The position numbers and the translations under genes were made by a program. From Rotaria socialis (Eukaryota > Rotifera > Eurotatoria > Philodinida > Philodinidae): a stretch of DNA of 64,000 bases. The notes beneath the pieces are model-generated. The model had not been told where the DNA came from, did no database searches, and was given only the letters and a program-made list of their open reading frames with translations. Shown here piece after piece: positions 25,601-39,122 of this stretch. The DNA is taken from the NCBI GenBank assembly GCA_905331475.1, contig CAJNYU010003311.1:62001-126000 (forward strand), in the 5' to 3' direction. The first letter of the stretch is position 1; each line of letters starts with the position of its first letter.

Positions 25601-27341
25601 CGCATCTGTGATTCATTGTTATAATCGTATAAACTTTGTGTAGTATATCATTTGTTTACAGTTTCAGGACTAATTTATCTTTAGAAATAGAATTTAAAGA
25701 TCAAGTTATAAAAATGCGTACTTCTAGCTTGTTTCCATTGGTATCTAATCGAGTAAAACAGTGTGATATTTTATTCTTTTCATTTAAATTTCAGCGTCTG
25801 AAAATGATTAATATGTTAGGTCGTTGACAAGTTCAGAAATGTATCTCATAAATATGACTCGAAGAAAGTACCCCTTTTTTTTCAGTTGCTTATATTAAAG
25901 TTTGCATGAGACATGCACCTTGATAAATACAATACTATTCCATTTACTGTATTAAGTATTCTTTTGCTAGACAACTGTCAGTTACCATGTATTTCAAAGT
26001 GCAACCATGCTTTCATTATTTTTTATTCACGAGGAATAATCAAGAAGAGAAACGAAGTAGTGAACTTATTATGGCTTCTGCATCTTTTCTTTTCTTCTCT
26101 TTTCTGCTCTATGATTTTACGTTACAGCAATCGAAATAAGTGCTTTTCTTTAAGGCAAAAAGAAAAGAAAAATAGAATATCAAAACATAGTTGAACTAAT
26201 TTGACGTAAAAGGATAGGAACTAATTGTTGTATGGTATATAGTATTCTTCTATCTGTTTAAAGTAATCGTTGTTCTGGCGTCCTTTTATTGATTTCTTCC
26301 TTGATTATTAGCTCTTAGTTGAAATTTTTGTTTCTTTTTTTGTAAATTTAAATGTAAGCATTTTTTGCCACAGAAATGTTATAACTCTTCTCTAGCTTTC
26401 GAATACAATTAGCTTTATTCGAATCTATGCATAAATTGATACAAGTTGTAAAAAACTGCAACTGATGACATGATATTGAGATGCTACTTATCTCTATCTA
26501 TCTATCTCTCTCTCTATATATATTTATATTGATTATGCGATCGAAAATTGGGAGTGGAATCTAAGTTTTGACTAGATAGTTCGTGAATAAATTTAGAACT
26601 CCATTTTTTTCGGATAAAAATCAGATTGAATTAAAAATAAATGAGTTCAATCAGCAACCCAGGAAAGTGATGAGCTATACGAGATTCATATACTCTAGAA
26701 TCGAAAGTCTGATGTGAATATCCAACAATATGACTGTACAAATGATCAAATGTCGTAGTAGTTATCTAACTCTATCAGCCTTTGAACCCAACTGCAAATG
26801 TTAGATCGAGTCAAAAAAGTGTAAGAGCTGAAAAATAGCAGACATAAATTTTCTTTGTACAAAATATTGTGTATGTAAAGCACTTGAATATTCAAATTAT
26901 TGCAATAACATTAAAATCTGATCATAGGTGATAGTGTGGTTGGCTGACAAAAAAGAAACTCTTCTATTAATTTTGCACTAGAAATAGAATTTAGTTTAAA
27001 TACATATAACCACAACTATTTTTGAAGAAATAAAATTATAATGCTCAAAATTTATATACTTCCGTTTAGAACAATATCATTCCAACTCTCAATCTAGTAT
27101 CTATATATATATATATACTTTTTTTTAAATGAAACTTGATAGATTGAGATAAAACAAAAAAAGTATCCTGCACGACTGTTTTAAAAGACATATGATAATT
27201 TATATTTGAAAACGATCGACTGCTAGTGACAACGATGGAAGTGAAGAACATAAAATCATTGTAATGGACTTCGCCTAGCAACTCATCATGGGAATGGTGA
27301 GAATACATGAGAATTTTTGAATAAGCAAACATTTGAACGAG
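19641..27341. other. Large gene-poor AT-rich region
   Basis: 7.7 kb with only short, compositionally biased open frames. Simple repeats are present: a TA run at about 24170-24190, AT/TA tracts near 22600 and 26510. A palindromic TACTAATACTTTTGTATTAG-like motif and related AATGCTAAT words recur between 21780 and 22150. One possible signal peptide exon (22737-22874, minus) is listed separately. No transposase, rRNA or tRNA was seen. Confidence 0.5.
22737..22874 (-). CDS. Possible signal-peptide exon / tiny secreted peptide, 45 aa
   Basis: From an internal ATG at 22874 the frame gives a basic/hydrophobic leader (YIRLLRIYIVLLFLFTLA core, then CVVRPVHS) followed by a short polar tail before TAG. 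A GTAAAT donor-like site follows the VHSK codons, so it could be a first exon; no convincing downstream exon was found. Listed only because the leader is signal-peptide-like in a gene desert. Confidence 0.15.
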   Translation of the reverse strand: MILLFFYIRLLRIYIVLLFLFTLACVVRPVHSKVNSEILTSTFNK

Positions 27342-28762
27342 ATGCCTAACGCACGACAAGAAGCCAGTCTTACACAAATTCGTCGATTACTTTCTCGCTG
27401 GGACCAAGGTGAATTATTCTAATTATACAATTTTCTAATACTGTCCTTTATTAATTACAGGTTCCACTAAAGTTCGTCGTCAAATTTTACTTGATTTTAT
27501 TGAATTACATACAACAATTACTGAACCTGAACTGGAAAGTGAATTTGCACAATCTGCTAGTCTATTTTTTACGCGCATTAGTAAGTGATTATTTCATAGT
27601 TAAAATCTACAAGTATGACATTATTTGAAAAACATAGCTTCATGGCTACGAATAAGTTACCTATTTGGAACATGTCTTAATGAACAATTGCGAGCGCTGC
27701 GTGTTTTTTTACAATCATCAACTGGAAATAAATATCTTGGTGAATTTCTTGACGTTGGTGGTTTATTTACATTGCTGGAAATATTAAATGTCAATCAAAT
27801 TAAAGATGAAGATAAACAACAAGCTGTAAGTAATTTTAAAATAATTTCTTCTTGTTGTTTTTTCTTTGAATACCCTATTTCGAATATATATATATATATA
27901 GTTGCAATTACTAAAACTAATAGCTGACAATGGTCGTATCTATAAAGAATTAATTTGTCAATCATACGGTATTCGAGCTATTGCTGAATGCATGGCTAAG
28001 ACAACAACCAACGAAAATACACAGAAATCAGCACAATTCTTACTCGATTCATTAGCACATGGAAATCCAACATATACACAGCAAGTATACAAAGGTCTTA
28101 TTGCTATTTTATTGTCAGCGTCGCCTAAAGCTCAAGAATTATCTGCGGCTCTTCTATGTAAACTTCAACCACAATTAGAACAAGTTCATAGAAGTTTACT
28201 TGAACCAGTTATTAATCTTCTTCAATCATTTCATGCCGAAGTTCAATATCAAGCTATTGAATTGATACAAATTCTTATGTCAAACAAATGGAATGATGAT
28301 AATATAGTATCAGCATTAGCTGATCAATTAATGGCTTGCTTAAACGACCCACCCAATCCAGATAGAACTGATGATGATGATGAAACTAATGATTTAATTG
28401 ATTCACTTAAAGGTGGTCCAATGCCAATTTATGTTCAACAAGCAGCTACTTGTAAATGTATTCGTTTACTTGTTGATCAACATTATCGTTTTTTACGTTT
28501 AAATGTTGTTCATTTGTTACTTTGTGTCATGGGTAATGAGGCTTATCCAGAAAGTCAACGCCAAGCATCATTAACTCTTCATACGTTTGTTGAACGATAT
28601 CCGATTGTTTATGAAAAAGTTTTCGATGCTCTTGGCGAACAATTGTTCGATGCATTCCATCAGAATCCTGATGGATTTTATGCTCGAATGACTCCTATTC
28701 AAGCTGATGTTTGTCGATCGAATCTTATTCATATGTCTTTTGATGAAAACAGTTCTGATTGA
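27342..28762 (+). CDS. ARMH1: Armadillo-like helical domain-containing protein 1 (ARMH1 / C1orf228 orthologue), 411 aa
   Basis: Four exons in frame: 27342-27408, 27461-27580, 27638-27825, 27902-28762, ending TGA 28760-28762. The product is all-helical. Its recognisable blocks match the animal ARMH1 family in order: an N-terminal RRLLSRWDQG segment, ASLFFTRI then WLRISYLFGTCLNEQLRAL, the FLDVGGLFTLLEILN armadillo-like helix pair, YKELICQSYGIRAIAECMAK, LDSLAHGNPTYTQQVYKGLI, and SPKAQELSAALL. The length is close to vertebrate ARMH1. The family has no established enzymatic role; it is conserved across animals and its function is poorly known. Start choice: the first in-frame ATG with exon-like sequence from the first codon. 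The gene ends 79 bp from the convergent PLAT gene. Confidence 0.85.
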
Positions 28763-28841
28763 AATAAAAGAGAGATGATTTATTTATTTATTTATTTATA
28801 TAAAAATACATAATTTTAACGAAAAAATATAATTGATTGAT
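28763..28841. terminator. Shared convergent 3' end with poly(A) signals on both strands
   Basis: On the plus strand AATAAA begins at 28763, directly after the ARMH1 stop codon. On the minus strand the TTTATT repeat at 28779-28797 reads as about five overlapping AATAAA signals, 45-63 nt beyond the PLAT gene stop. The two 3' UTRs must overlap or abut. Confidence 0.65.
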
Positions 28842-31800
28842 TTAATTAGAACAGGGTCGACTATTCGATTCGTTTAAAGTCAATACTTGTTGTATTCCTT
28901 GATTAATGTTTGATGATGTTAATATACAGTTAGCTGGAAAACATGAAATAGTTCCATTCGATAAATTAGTTATTTCAATCCATTCCAAAGAAAGTTTTCT
29001 ATTATTCGATGGAAATTCATAAAAAAAATCGATTTTTTCAAGTGAATTCAATTGCGTTAATGTTCGAATCTCAAATGTATCGATTGAATTATTTCTTTGA
29101 AATGCTTGTTTATTGTCAATTGTTTTGTCTAATTGAATTTGTTCAGTTTGATGAGATTTACCAAAAAGTTTTAGAAAAACATTCACAGAACTATTCAAAG
29201 TTAAATTTGTTGTATTTGTTTTTATTCGTACAGTATAATATTCGTAATTCAGATTTTTTTTAGTATTTCGTTTACCATCACATGGTACATTTTGATAATT
29301 TGTCATTGAAAATTTAATTCTATCATCAGATACTTTATCTAACCATTGATGTACAGAAAAACATCTAGTTTCATTTGTTTGACGATTTTTCATTTCAACA
29401 AAATCGCAGAACCATCTATAAAGGAAATGATATCAGCGACATTGTTGCAGAATTATAAAAATATGAAACCCGCTGTAACTGTTCGTATTAGTCGGAGAGA
29501 AACTATTTTATTCTATTTATTGTCAAGCATCTGCCTTAACCATTATTTTCTTTAACCGTTCAAACTTCAATCAAGAATTAGTTTAGATATGAGAGTGAGA
29601 AGTCATGGATTTAAAATCTATTATCTTAGATTAATCGTATCTATAAAAAGATCTGTGAGAATATTATCTAACATTTCTATCTTATATATTTAAATACATT
29701 CTTTCGAGATATCGTGTTTTACACATATAAACAAGAAAAGAAAACGGTAAATATATTCCTTTTAATTACCCATCATTTTGCCCATCATGATACAAATCAA
29801 TTCTATCAATTTCATTAATTTTTACAATTGGTATTGTTAGATCAAATTCATCGGTATGATGTCTTTGAAATGGTATTTTATGAGTTTTAGAGTTTTGAAG
29901 TCGGATAGAATTTCCGATTTGTTTATTATTTTCATTATAGATGTTTAAATAAATATTGGCATCACGTCCAATTTTATTTTGCAATGATATATCAGCTGTT
30001 TTTAAACGTACTTGAAAATCAGATGAACTCATCTTTTCCTAATAATGATCGAACGAAAGCAGATTTATAAAAGAAATTTTCATATTTACTTCGCTGTCTC
30101 TTGATTGTTCATTATGTTCATTGTTCACTGTTGAAGATCGAATAAGTATGGAGTCCGATAATTGATCACAAGGAATAGTAGATTGTTGGTACAGAGTAGC
30201 ATGTGTTTTATGATCATTTTCACCTTTATCTAACCAACGTTGAATAGGAAAACAGTACGTTTCCTAATATTTAAGATAATTAATATTGAGTTATAAGAGA
30301 AAAAAAACTAATTCACTTGGTTATTATCATCTGTAATTGAAATCCATTCGCCGTACCAACCTTGATATTTATCAGCATCAAGTGAAAGTTTAACAGCTTT
30401 TAATGCAAATAATGATTCTGGTAATGTAATTTTAAATTCATCTATAGCGTCAGGCGCAAAATGATGTCCTTCCATATCTTTTTTCTTTAATCGAATATCT
30501 TTAGATTTTTTATCATAGATATCGATTAATTGAATATGAATAGGCGTTGTCGAACCAGCTGAAGCGTGATTACCTACATTCAAATAAAGTATTAACTATT
30601 TTCTTAAATATAATATGATTCAAAAGGGATGAAATGCACTTTGACATTTGCATCATAGACAATCTAAAAATATCTTCTCTTTATAGTGTATGGAGTACTA
30701 CTTCTGTATTGTATTTCTCAAAAATTACGTATAATCATGATGAAGAAATGTGTTTCAAACTAGAAATTTGTTTTTCTGTCATTAACAATATTAGCTATAT
30801 TACGTTCTATATGTTCATCTATGTATATATGTCACAGACTATGTCGTGACTACCTTTTAAAATCATATGATTCGATATAGAATACCTGTTTTCGTTCGAA
30901 TAGTATAATTTCGTGATGATTTATCTGGTTTAAGTTTCTTTGATACTGATGCATAGCTATGATGGGGTTCAATTGTTTCGACTTGCTTTTTACAAGATTG
31001 ATTGATCAACGGATTTTCAAGTAGAATGTGAATTTGTTTCGAACCATAGTTTTTATCTCGGCTTGTATTGACACGGAAACAGTATGATGTATTGGTTTGA
31101 TTGTCAATTACTTGAATATATTCTATTTGCCATCCAATAAATTTATCACTTTCATGCCAAAGTTCGACTCGCGATACACCTTCAAGTAATCCATTAGGTT
31201 GGATATCGAAATGATCTAAGATGAAAATATAAATTTCATATGTATTCTACTTCAAAACAAATTCTTTTTCTGTATCGTACCTGTTTGATTTTTTGCGAAT
31301 TCACTTGTATGTTTAGTGGAATTTTGCAATTGAATTTCTTCAGATAGCTTGCCTTTAGCGTCATGTATACGAATAAATACGGGACTACAAATAATAATTT
31401 GCTAAATATGTAACCATAACGATTACACTAAACTTACATATGGGCTCCAATAGGACTGAGAGTCGAAAAACCAGTATGACCAGTTTTAATTATTACTGAA
31501 AATTTAGTTTTGTATTTACTAGATATATTAGAAATATTCACATTAGAAGATGAATTCTGCTCTTGTAATTCATTGTCATTATTATTTTCGATTGATTCTT
31601 CACAGAATTGTTCATTTGTTGCTCTTTTCAATTTTAATGGATTTTCTTCAATTCCACTGTTCTTATCATTTAAATATTGATCGATAGGAAAACATAGGAC
31701 ATTGCCTGTCTTATTATCAGTCACTTGGACATATTCAAGAAACCATTCGTGACTTGAGTTTTTCTCATTTGTCCATAATTCAAGTTGATCAATATCATTC

Positions 31801-34800
31801 AATTGTTTGCTTGTTGCAATATCAAATTCATCAATTTGACCCGATTTAAATTTATGTTGATGATCAGTTGAATCATGCAATTGAAGATTCTCGGAAACAT
31901 CACCATTTTTATCAATAAATCGTACAAATACTTTTGCTTTGGTTTCTACATTCGAATATTATCGTATTAACATTCGATACAACTATTTTTTTCTTACTTG
32001 TTGGTGAACGGTTAAGAAAACCTTTCTTTCTCGTTTTAGTTCTAATATGATAAGTATTTTGAAACGATGTAACTAATGTTCGATCTGAATTTCGTGATGG
32101 TGATGTTAAAGATGATATAGTACTAGTAGCTGTTTTTCGAACAATCGCCATGGATCGATAACCTGATTTGGGCATTGCATTTAATATTGAATCACATGGT
32201 ACATAAGAAACATCACTGAAATATATGTTAGTCTGTTTATCATTTTCAGCTTTGTCAAGCCATCGTTGAATAGGAAAACAATATGTTTGATGGTTATCTT
32301 CATCGATAATTTCGATCCATTCAGCATACCTATGAAATAGATAGAAAAGGAAACTTTACTTTATAGTACAAAAAGTCAATTATGATGATAGAAAAACTAT
32401 AAATATTGACTTGAAATATGTCTACTATGTTTGTTACTTACCATCCTTGATATTTGTCCGCATTATGTTTTACACGAATGCCAATTAGTTTATTAGAGAG
32501 TGATTGTAATGATGCCACTTGAAATTCATCAATAGCACCCGGTTCAAAATTATGCTTATCATGATCTTTGCGTTTAAGACGTATATCTTCAGATTTCTGA
32601 TCACGATCATCAAATAATTGAATATGTATAGGTGTTGTTGAGCCAGCTTCTACTGAGTTACCTAGAAGAATTTTATGATTTAATATTAGAAATCTCCAAA
32701 AATTATATCAAATTCGAAACAATCCTCTCAATATATATAAGTACCTGTTTTTGTTCTAATTGTGAAGTTTCTTTCAGTTTTATCATTCTTTTGTGAATGG
32801 GTGATATTTGTTTTGATGGGATTGTTGACTTGCTCGCTTTTATTAAATTCAACTGAACATGAAACATTTTCTAATGGATTTTCAAGTGAGACACGAGTTG
32901 TATTTGTGCCCGAGTTTTTATCAAGTATAGTGTTGACAAGAAAACAGTAGATATGTCCTGTTTTGTTGTCGATTATTTCAACATAATCCAATTGCAATTG
33001 ATTGTTTTTGTCATTTTCAAGCCACAATTCGAGCTTTTTAATACCATCAAGGCTTTCACGAGTACCTACATCGAATTGGTCTATAATAAGGAACGATCTG
33101 ATCACTAGAATTCAAGGCGTTGTTCAAGTTTTTTTTACCAGTTTGATTTTTTTGAAATTTATTTTGATGCGTTCGAGACTGTTTCAGTTGAAGTGGTTCT
33201 GATACTTTAGCATTATTGTCATGAATTCGAATGAATACGTCTGTATTTGTATCTGCACCATTCATACCAAAATAAGCAGTAGGACCTATATGTGTAATCA
33301 AAATTCTCCTATAGATTGACCTCTTGAAAAATAGTAAATGCTATTAATCAGCTGAATTTACAAAGAATATCGAAAAAAAAAATTCGGAATGTTCCTATAA
33401 ATTTCGAAATACATTATAACATCATACAAAGAAGAGTATCATGCCGATAATAGATACAATACTGAAGATGAGAGCGGCCCAAAAATATATGACATGGGGG
33501 ACAAGATTAAGATTAAACTTCAAAATCATATCTTTCTTTTACTTGATCTTCACACTATCAAATACTATGAATGTATTAATATACATCAATCTAAAAACAT
33601 CTGGAAAAAATAACTTACAGCAATCCTTCATGTTTAAAGAATTACTTCATATGAGTTAAGGTACCTGTTTTTGTTTTGACGCAGTATGTTTGTGTAAATG
33701 GTGTTGTTGGATTTTCTGTTACTTTTGCTTCTTGAATTGTTGACTCAGTTGCATCAAAATTATGTTCACGACATGGTCGATTATCCACTGCTTGCTTATC
33801 TAATATAAGATGTTTTTCTTCTACTCCACCATTCTTTTTGTTTAAGTAATCACCAATAAAAAAGCATGCTTCTTCACCAGTTTTATTATCAACTACAGCG
33901 ACATAGTCAGTAAACCATCCATGCCCGGTGCCAGTATTATCGTGCCATAATTCAAGTTTATCTATGCCATCAAGTGACTGACTGGATCCTGATATCATGA
34001 CAATATTTGATTTAGTATTTAAACACTATATTCTTTTATTAACATACCAACATCAAATTTGTCTGTTTGTCCTCGTTCAAATTTATTCTTATGGCTAATA
34101 GATTTTTCAAGTTCGATTGCCTCAGATATTTGCCCATTTGTATCATGAATTTTTATAAATACTTTTGCATGTGTACCTTTTTGTAATTATAATCATGAGA
34201 TGTATGCTATCAATATGATATTTATGGATTCCTACCTGTTGGAGACAATCCGAGAAAACCTTTTGTTCCCGTTTTTGTTTCAACATGATAGGATCGCTTG
34301 AATTCTACCAATGGATTCTTTCGTTTATTTTTATTGTCATCATCTGCTCGATCATAAGTAACGGGTAACCTTGACAAATTTTCCTGATCCTTCCGATTCG
34401 ATATTCTTGAACACGGTTGATTTATAGTAAATTCTGTGAGTACAACATGTGTTTCTTTATCCTTCAAATTTGACTCAAGCCATGTATTCTTTAAAACTTA
34501 ACAGAGTAGAAAACAAGTCAATAGGAATTCTTAAACTTACGACTGGAAAACAGTAAAGACGATTAGTATCAATATCTTCAATTTGCAACCATTCAACATT
34601 CCATTCCTCTTTTCTTTCACTCGTATGCCACAAATGCACTTTTTGTAAATCCAATAAATTATTTAATGTACCGGTGTGAAATTCATCTAGCGCATGTTTT
34701 TGAAATGGAATTCTATTGGTTACTGTTTGTTCAAGTAAAATATCTTCTGACTGAGAATTCTGATTATCATACAAACGAATAAAGACACGATGATTAGTTT

Positions 34801-37307
34801 CAGATAATATTGAGTTTCCTGTTTTAGTTGTAACTATATATTTTTTAATAAATTCAGTTTTATTTGGCGAATGATAATATCGTTGAGACGCATATTTTAT
34901 TTTATCGACATAATCGTGTCGATCTTGAATCGCAACTTCGTCAGCTAAAGCATGTAGTTCTCGTGCAATTCTATCGCATGGATAATGTGAATGAATTGTA
35001 AGCACAATTTTAATTGCACCATCAGATGCTTTTCGTGATAAAAGTCGATTAACTGCAAAACATTTAATACTACCAGTTTTTTTATTTTTTATTTCAATCC
35101 TATTTCAACAGCTAATTATAATAACCATAGCCTTTTAAAAAAAGAAGCTGAATTCTTACCATTCGCAAAGCCAATCAAAATTCGATGTATTATCATGCCA
35201 TAATTCAATCTTATCAATAGTATCATCCATAGAATGAATGGATCCAATTTCAAATTTATCAATTTTTCCTGTTCGAAATGGATTTGTTTGATGTTTTGTA
35301 TTGTTTAATAACATGTCTTCTGTGTGTTTATTTTTATCATTATATATTTTCAAATAAATATTTGCATAAACATCACTATTATTCATGGGTTGTTTCATAC
35401 TTGTTTTAGTTCTAATAATATATTCCATTTTATATTGACCATGTGAATTATGTTCATGATATTCATTTTCTTCACATGATTCATTTACTGTAAACTTTTC
35501 TAGCATAGTATGTGTTCTATTATCACCTTCATTTAAATCAAGCCATCGATTGACAGGAAAACTATCATAAAACAACAAAAATAATTTACAAGACGATATA
35601 GAGTCAATACGAATGTTCAAACCATTTTCGTTCTAATGTTTTCATATTCATGATTTCGATCCATGTCAAATATAGACCATCATGCTTTTTTCCGCTGTGA
35701 AATATTTCAATTCTATCCGGAGAGTTAATATATTGTGGTACATAAATTTCAAAGACATCTATATGGCCAGATTCAAAGGCATTATTGTGAGTCAAAGAAT
35801 TATTTAATAGTATATCGTCTGTGATGCTTTCACCTTCGTGCATACGTATATAAACTTTAGCATCTGTTCCACTCAAAGTCAAAGAAAGAAGACCTTTATG
35901 ACCTACTATAAAATTGATAGAAAAATATCGTATACAATTTCGATACAAAATTAGATTCTTTGTAACTAGCCTTTTGTTCGTACTTTAAATAAAATTTGAT
36001 TTAAGTTACCGTTTGAACTAGTAAGACTGGTTATATCACTATGAAATACTGCCAATGATGATGTCTTTTGTTCTGTTGCTTTTAATGATTGACTTCCTAT
36101 TTTTGCTTTATTCGATAATACTGATGCATCATCTTCTTTGTTTTCATAAGTCGTTGTATTTTCTGTTGATAAATTTTGGTGTTCCAAATGAATATCCAGA
36201 CATCGGCAATTATCATAATCAGTCAAAATCAGTTTCGTATTATTTTCAAGATATTCTAAGCAACTCGAGTCATCAGTATATATTAGAATAGTCGATGATG
36301 AACTCACCGTTGATTTGAAAGCAATATATTTGTCCATTGCTTTGATCAGTTATTTCTAATGTATCACAATGTAATCGTGTTCCTTTCTTTCCATCATGCC
36401 ACATTTCAACTTTTTTCAATGAATCAAGTTTAATGTTTGTACCAACTTGAAATTGATCTGTTTGATTTGATCGAAATGGTCGCTGATGCAATCTGGACAT
36501 TGTCAAAGGAATCGATTCAGATGTTTGTTGATGAATATCATACAATTTGACAAAGACATTAGCTTTCACTAAGGATTTAATTCCAAGAAATCCTTGATGT
36601 GCTGTTTTAGTTCGAATATCATATAATTTAGCATATTTCAATTTCTCTTCTGTAGTAGTCAATTGTTTAGTAGTTGCATTTGCAAGTTTATTGCCATTAT
36701 TAATATCGAATTCTGATGTATTCATTGTAGAATAAATAGATTGTAAATAATCATTGGGTTGATTGTTAATCATCTGTTTTTCTCTTTTATTATTTTCTAC
36801 ATTAGAATATTTCTTATTAGCTTCCTTTTGATAATTATCATCACATGTGCCATCTTGATGTACTTCTGTCAATTCTAATGCGTCACCAGAACTCGATGGT
36901 AAATAATCGTTGACAGGAAAACAAAATTTACGTTTTGTACTCAGATCAGTCAGTTCAATCCATTTCAAAAATATTCTTTCGTTCTCATCATCTTTAGACG
37001 ATGAGTTACTAGTGTTTTTCGTATGTAGTTTAAGTTTTCGTATCGTTTCACCTAGTTCTTGTCGAGTTCGAACATGAAATATATCGATATTCTTGTTTTC
37101 GACGGATTTAGTTTGTGATTCAGATTTTCTTAAAATAATTTCTTCACTGACATGATGCATATCATCTAATATACGTAACATAATCACATTCTCATCGCTG
37201 TTGATATCGCTGGACGACGTGTTTGTACGAACAAGAAATTGACGAGTTGATAGGACTGTCGAAGTTTTGCTGGAGGACTTAGAAGACAAGACAATAGTCG
37301 AACTCAT
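28842..37307 (-). CDS. PLAT/LH2-repeat protein with 13 PLAT domains (LOXHD1-like), 2161 aa
   Basis: Nineteen exons read on the minus strand: 36308-37307, 35971-36255, 35623-35905, 35160-35561, 34541-35099, 34236-34488, 34048-34176, 33665-33988, 33139-33285, 32745-33080, 32442-32661, 31998-32329, 31438-31945, 31281-31384, 30886-31215, 30317-30573, 30090-30263, 29770-30038, 28842-29415. The phases agree at every junction (6486 nt). Thirteen PLAT units are seen. Each starts V-R-T-K-T-G, then a V-F-I-R-I-H-D strand, F-x-x-x-x-D-F-x-V, a K-x-E-L-W-H-D strand and a closing W-x-x-E-x-I-E-I ... C-F-P-V segment. PLAT domains bind membranes or proteins; LOXHD1 is the animal protein built almost only of them and needed in hair-cell stereocilia. 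No signal peptide or membrane helix was seen, so it is probably cytosolic and membrane- or cytoskeleton-associated. Inter-domain linkers are long and polar. One intron appears to use a GC donor (35970/35969). Confidence 0.85.
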
Positions 37308-38744
37308 CGAACTAATATTTCATGTAAATAAATGAAATAGAATCGAAATACTGCACGCGTGATGAATAATAATAGGAAAAAACTATTATAATTTATTTAC
37401 CGCGGTGGTTGTCATGTTTCCATAAAAAAAAGCCGAACAATTGATGAAACAGTGATTATGAAAATCTATTGATATTTCTGTAATTAGTTGAAGTAGTTCG
37501 ATATAATATTCTATTTATGAGTCTTACAATGTAAAAAAAAGAAGCAAAGAAATGAAGAACAAAATTAAAGTATCGAACAAGATTCTAGTAAAAATAAATA
37601 ATGAAAATTTAATCAGTTTGTTGATCTAGAATATTGATTCTTAAGTTTAACTCTAAATTATCCAAACAATCATCCGTTGACGAATACTTCAAGAGGTTCT
37701 ACTAAAATGACATAATTAATAAATAGCAACAGCTATTTTCTAGTGATTATCGAAACAAGTGTCTATAAAGATTGTTTTTAGGTTGATTCATCACTGGAAC
37801 AAAAGACATCACCTGTTAGTATAGATTAGGTAGCCTCATCTATTATCACTGATAATTTCATTCGATAAGGATATTGAAACAATTCGTAAAAAAATTGGTA
37901 GTTAAAATCAATAATTTTATAAATGTGAAATAATTTGTATTGTCACACAATTTGGTAGTGTCCCGGATATATGTTATGGTAAGTCTGTAATAATATTTCA
38001 AGGAAATTATTGCTTTGTATCAGTGTTTTTCACAAATAAGCATCTATGAAATAATTAATAGAATGCAAATAATCGAAATGATTGACTTTTCAGATGAATA
38101 GTTTTGACGCCCGTCATTCACAATGTGGTAGTACCGGTGTAAAAAAAAATAAGCCTAAAAATCAACATTTACATGATTTTCATCGATTGGTAGTTTCAAT
38201 AATCGACGAAAATCTAGTAATTGTGCTTTTTTTGAGTAATTTTAAGAGTATAATCGCTTGTTTATGATTATTTATTAATCAGTTAGAATCAATTTTCATG
38301 AATAATCGATTTTCATCGGTAACTGTTGACTTTTTCAAGATTAAAATTAAGTGATATCGATTATAATCTACCAGAATCTATTAGATTTTGAAATCAATTC
38401 TAATCATTAAAATTAGTATGATCTAAAATCAAGTGATATCGACTATAATCTAATAGAATCTGCTATGCTTTGGAATCGATCATAATTATTAGACTAAGGA
38501 TCCTCAGAAACTAGCTAATACTGATTATATAATCTACTGCAACCGATAACGTTCTTTATTCTCTGAAGATGCATATCTACTGTATCGTTGTGTACATGAG
38601 TAAGGAAGTTAATATATGTTATGGGAGCAGTAGAATACAAGTGAAAAGAAATGAATAATAAATTATTCAGTGAAATAGAGACGTGTGTTAATGGATAAAT
38701 CCAGTGGTGATTATTACGGAAAACGTCTTTTAGACTAGTGGCTA
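37308..38744. other. AT-rich upstream region of the PLAT gene with diffuse AATC/GATT repeats
   Basis: No genes recognised. From about 38060 to 38490 the sequence is dense in AATCGATT and AATCTA-type words. A block beginning AGTGATATCGATTATAATCT at 38352 recurs, diverged, about 80 bp later. This resembles the word-rich interiors of the elements that follow. Confidence 0.5.
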
Positions 38745-39120
38745 CCCATGTAATAAAAACCGCATGAAAATCGGCGGTTAACCGCGGTTTTACCGATCCG
38801 GTTACCGGCTCCCATTACCGCAGAACGGATAAATACCGCGGTTTACCGCAAAAAAAGATCCGAAATTTACCGCGGTAAACCGCCGGTTTTGATTAATACC
38901 GCGGTTANGTTCGTCTATAATCTTTGACAGAAAAAGTCTTCCAAATCATCAATTAAACTATTTTAATCATCCTTTTTTTTTACTTTTACATGTGATAAAC
39001 ATGAGCAAAAAACCGCCGGTTTACCGTGGTTTTACCGGTCCGGTTACCGGCTCCCATTACCGCAGAACGGATAAATACCGCGGTTTACCGCAAAAAATGA
39101 TCCGGTATTCGGAACATGGG
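38745..39120. repeat. Palindrome-rich CCCATGT...ACATGGG element with ACCGCGG words
   Basis: Termini CCCATGT and ACATGGG are inverted copies, flanked on both sides by TA (a possible 2-bp target duplication). The interior carries many ACCGCGGT, TTACCG and CCGGTT words. A block of about 59 bp (38797-38855) is repeated without change at 39039-39097 in direct orientation. One unresolved base (n) lies at 38908 in the centre, consistent with assembly difficulty in a foldback repeat. No coding capacity. Confidence 0.6.
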
Positions 39121-39122
39121 TA

